Assembly (NCBI GenBank): GCA_014529385.2
Contig: CM043968.1
Coordinates: 126,981,018-127,045,017, forward strand
Origin: Adiantum capillus-veneris
Taxonomy: Eukaryota; Streptophyta; Polypodiopsida; Polypodiales; Pteridaceae
Length of the DNA: 64,000 nucleotides
Reading direction: 5' to 3'
The first letter of the stretch is position 1. The number at the start of each line of letters is the position of its first letter. The position numbers were made by a program, and so were the translations under genes. This document shows positions 63,305 to 64,000 of the stretch, one piece after another. Under the pieces are notes generated by a model, which did no database searches, was not told where the DNA came from, and saw nothing but the letters and a program-made list of their open reading frames with translations.

Positions 63305-64000
63305 TAGCTGCCAGACACCTCTCTACACCAAAAAGGTAAGTCTAACCTTCTATTCCATTCACAAAAGGGGATGAGCAAGAAAGCAAGTGATGAACAAGTT
63401 TATGAGTATCACTATGTTAATATTTCATAAGCATCACATTTGGCATGACGAATTAAGCACTTTGCTAACATATCATTTATTGCAGTTGCGCCTCATGACC
63501 TACGTAATGCTTATATAGAACACCATTAATACCATGTATAACTAGGTCGCTCTAGATCTCAATTATGCCATTTATTATATTTACATAACCTGCTTATATA
63601 CTTCACAATATTAAGAGGAGATTTAGAGCACAAAGCATAATATTACTAAATGCTAATATTACTTACTAGCATAAAAAGAATATAAGAAATTATTATCACT
63701 TATTGATCTCACCTATTAGGGCTACATTGCTTAATATCTCTACAAAAAGAAATTCGATGTCTTATAATTTGGAAACATATAGCTCTTAATCTTTGTCGTG
63801 TTGTTTCAAACATATAGAAAATAGTTACCAATTTGAAGAAGATTACTATTGATGTAGAATTTGATGAATTTGTCATGACGACAAGCTTTAGAATGTCTCA
63901 AAACCTTAAGAACAACTCTTCAAATGTTGAAATTAGTGTTTTAAATAGAGAGTTCTGTCAATTCTATGTTTTTTAAATTGCAAAATTTTCCTACATGCAT
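63305..64000. other. Duplicated 3' flank, then unrecognised sequence
   Basis: 63305-63745 parallels 61115-61690. 63746-64000 is AT-rich, no gene recognised. Confidence 0.65.

Noticed and set aside
1-64000. tRNA and rRNA genes
   Set aside because: No cloverleaf with plausible A/B boxes or ribosomal signature was noticed by eye; the tRNA-iMet-like strings at 15279, 42437 and 57737 are only the 12-base primer-binding sites of copia elements. A tRNAscan run would be needed to exclude others.

Overview
This is plant nuclear DNA, made almost entirely of nested transposable elements, with one apparently intact host gene near the right end (59707-61114). Plant origin is supported by a CACTA (En/Spm) element with TNP2, DUF4218 and DUF4216-type regions, copia elements with a tRNA-iMet primer-binding site, gypsy elements with the usual plant TGGCGCCG primer-binding site, a pentatricopeptide-repeat (PPR) fragment, and a C2H2/PARP-like gene of a family known from land plants. 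The PPR wording and the heavy (CT)n/(GA)n content suggest a seed-free plant, perhaps a fern; this is only a weak inference.

Layout. 1-4811: a mosaic of CT/GT microsatellites and short repeat modules, ending in head-to-tail Helitron-like non-autonomous elements. 4812-10186: dispersed repeats, a TA-flanked MITE, a decayed copia gag split by a LINE-like insert with target-site duplications. 10187-17125: a 5'-truncated LINE, itself split by a complete copia element (10343-15519, minus strand, 227-bp LTRs, TSD GGTGC). 17126-22543: repeat remnants, a second MITE copy, a 195-bp tandem duplication and a few broken ORFs. 22544-30531: a decayed but nearly complete gypsy element (gag-PR-RT-RNaseH-IN) whose LTR carries a PPR gene fragment and whose RNase H region is tandemly duplicated. 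31095-41440: an older gypsy-like element split by a gag-only LTR element on the other strand (33058-39514), which is in turn hit by a solo copia LTR (39189-39415, TSD TATGT). Two different near-palindrome repeat arrays lie here. 42146-42500: copia LTR remnant. 44263-47785: another decayed gypsy element. 48455-57735: a copia LTR interrupted by a 9-kb CACTA element (48667-57659, TSD AGT) with divergent transposase genes and a dense array of CACTAATTAGTG palindromes inside an inferred intron. 57660-59440: rest of that copia element and dispersed repeats. 59707-61114: the host gene, three C2H2 fingers plus a PARP-like fold, one intron. 61115-64000: repeat remnants and a duplicated tail of the host gene.

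Several insertions can be checked against paralogous empty sites in the same window: the CACTA element (empty site 42357-42372), the LINE (58640-58660), and the MITE (5760-5775). Nearly all element ORFs are broken, and many nonsense codons fit C-to-T or G-to-A transitions, as expected for methylated, silenced repeats. All coordinates of element edges were read by eye; protein family calls rest on motif recognition, not on searches.
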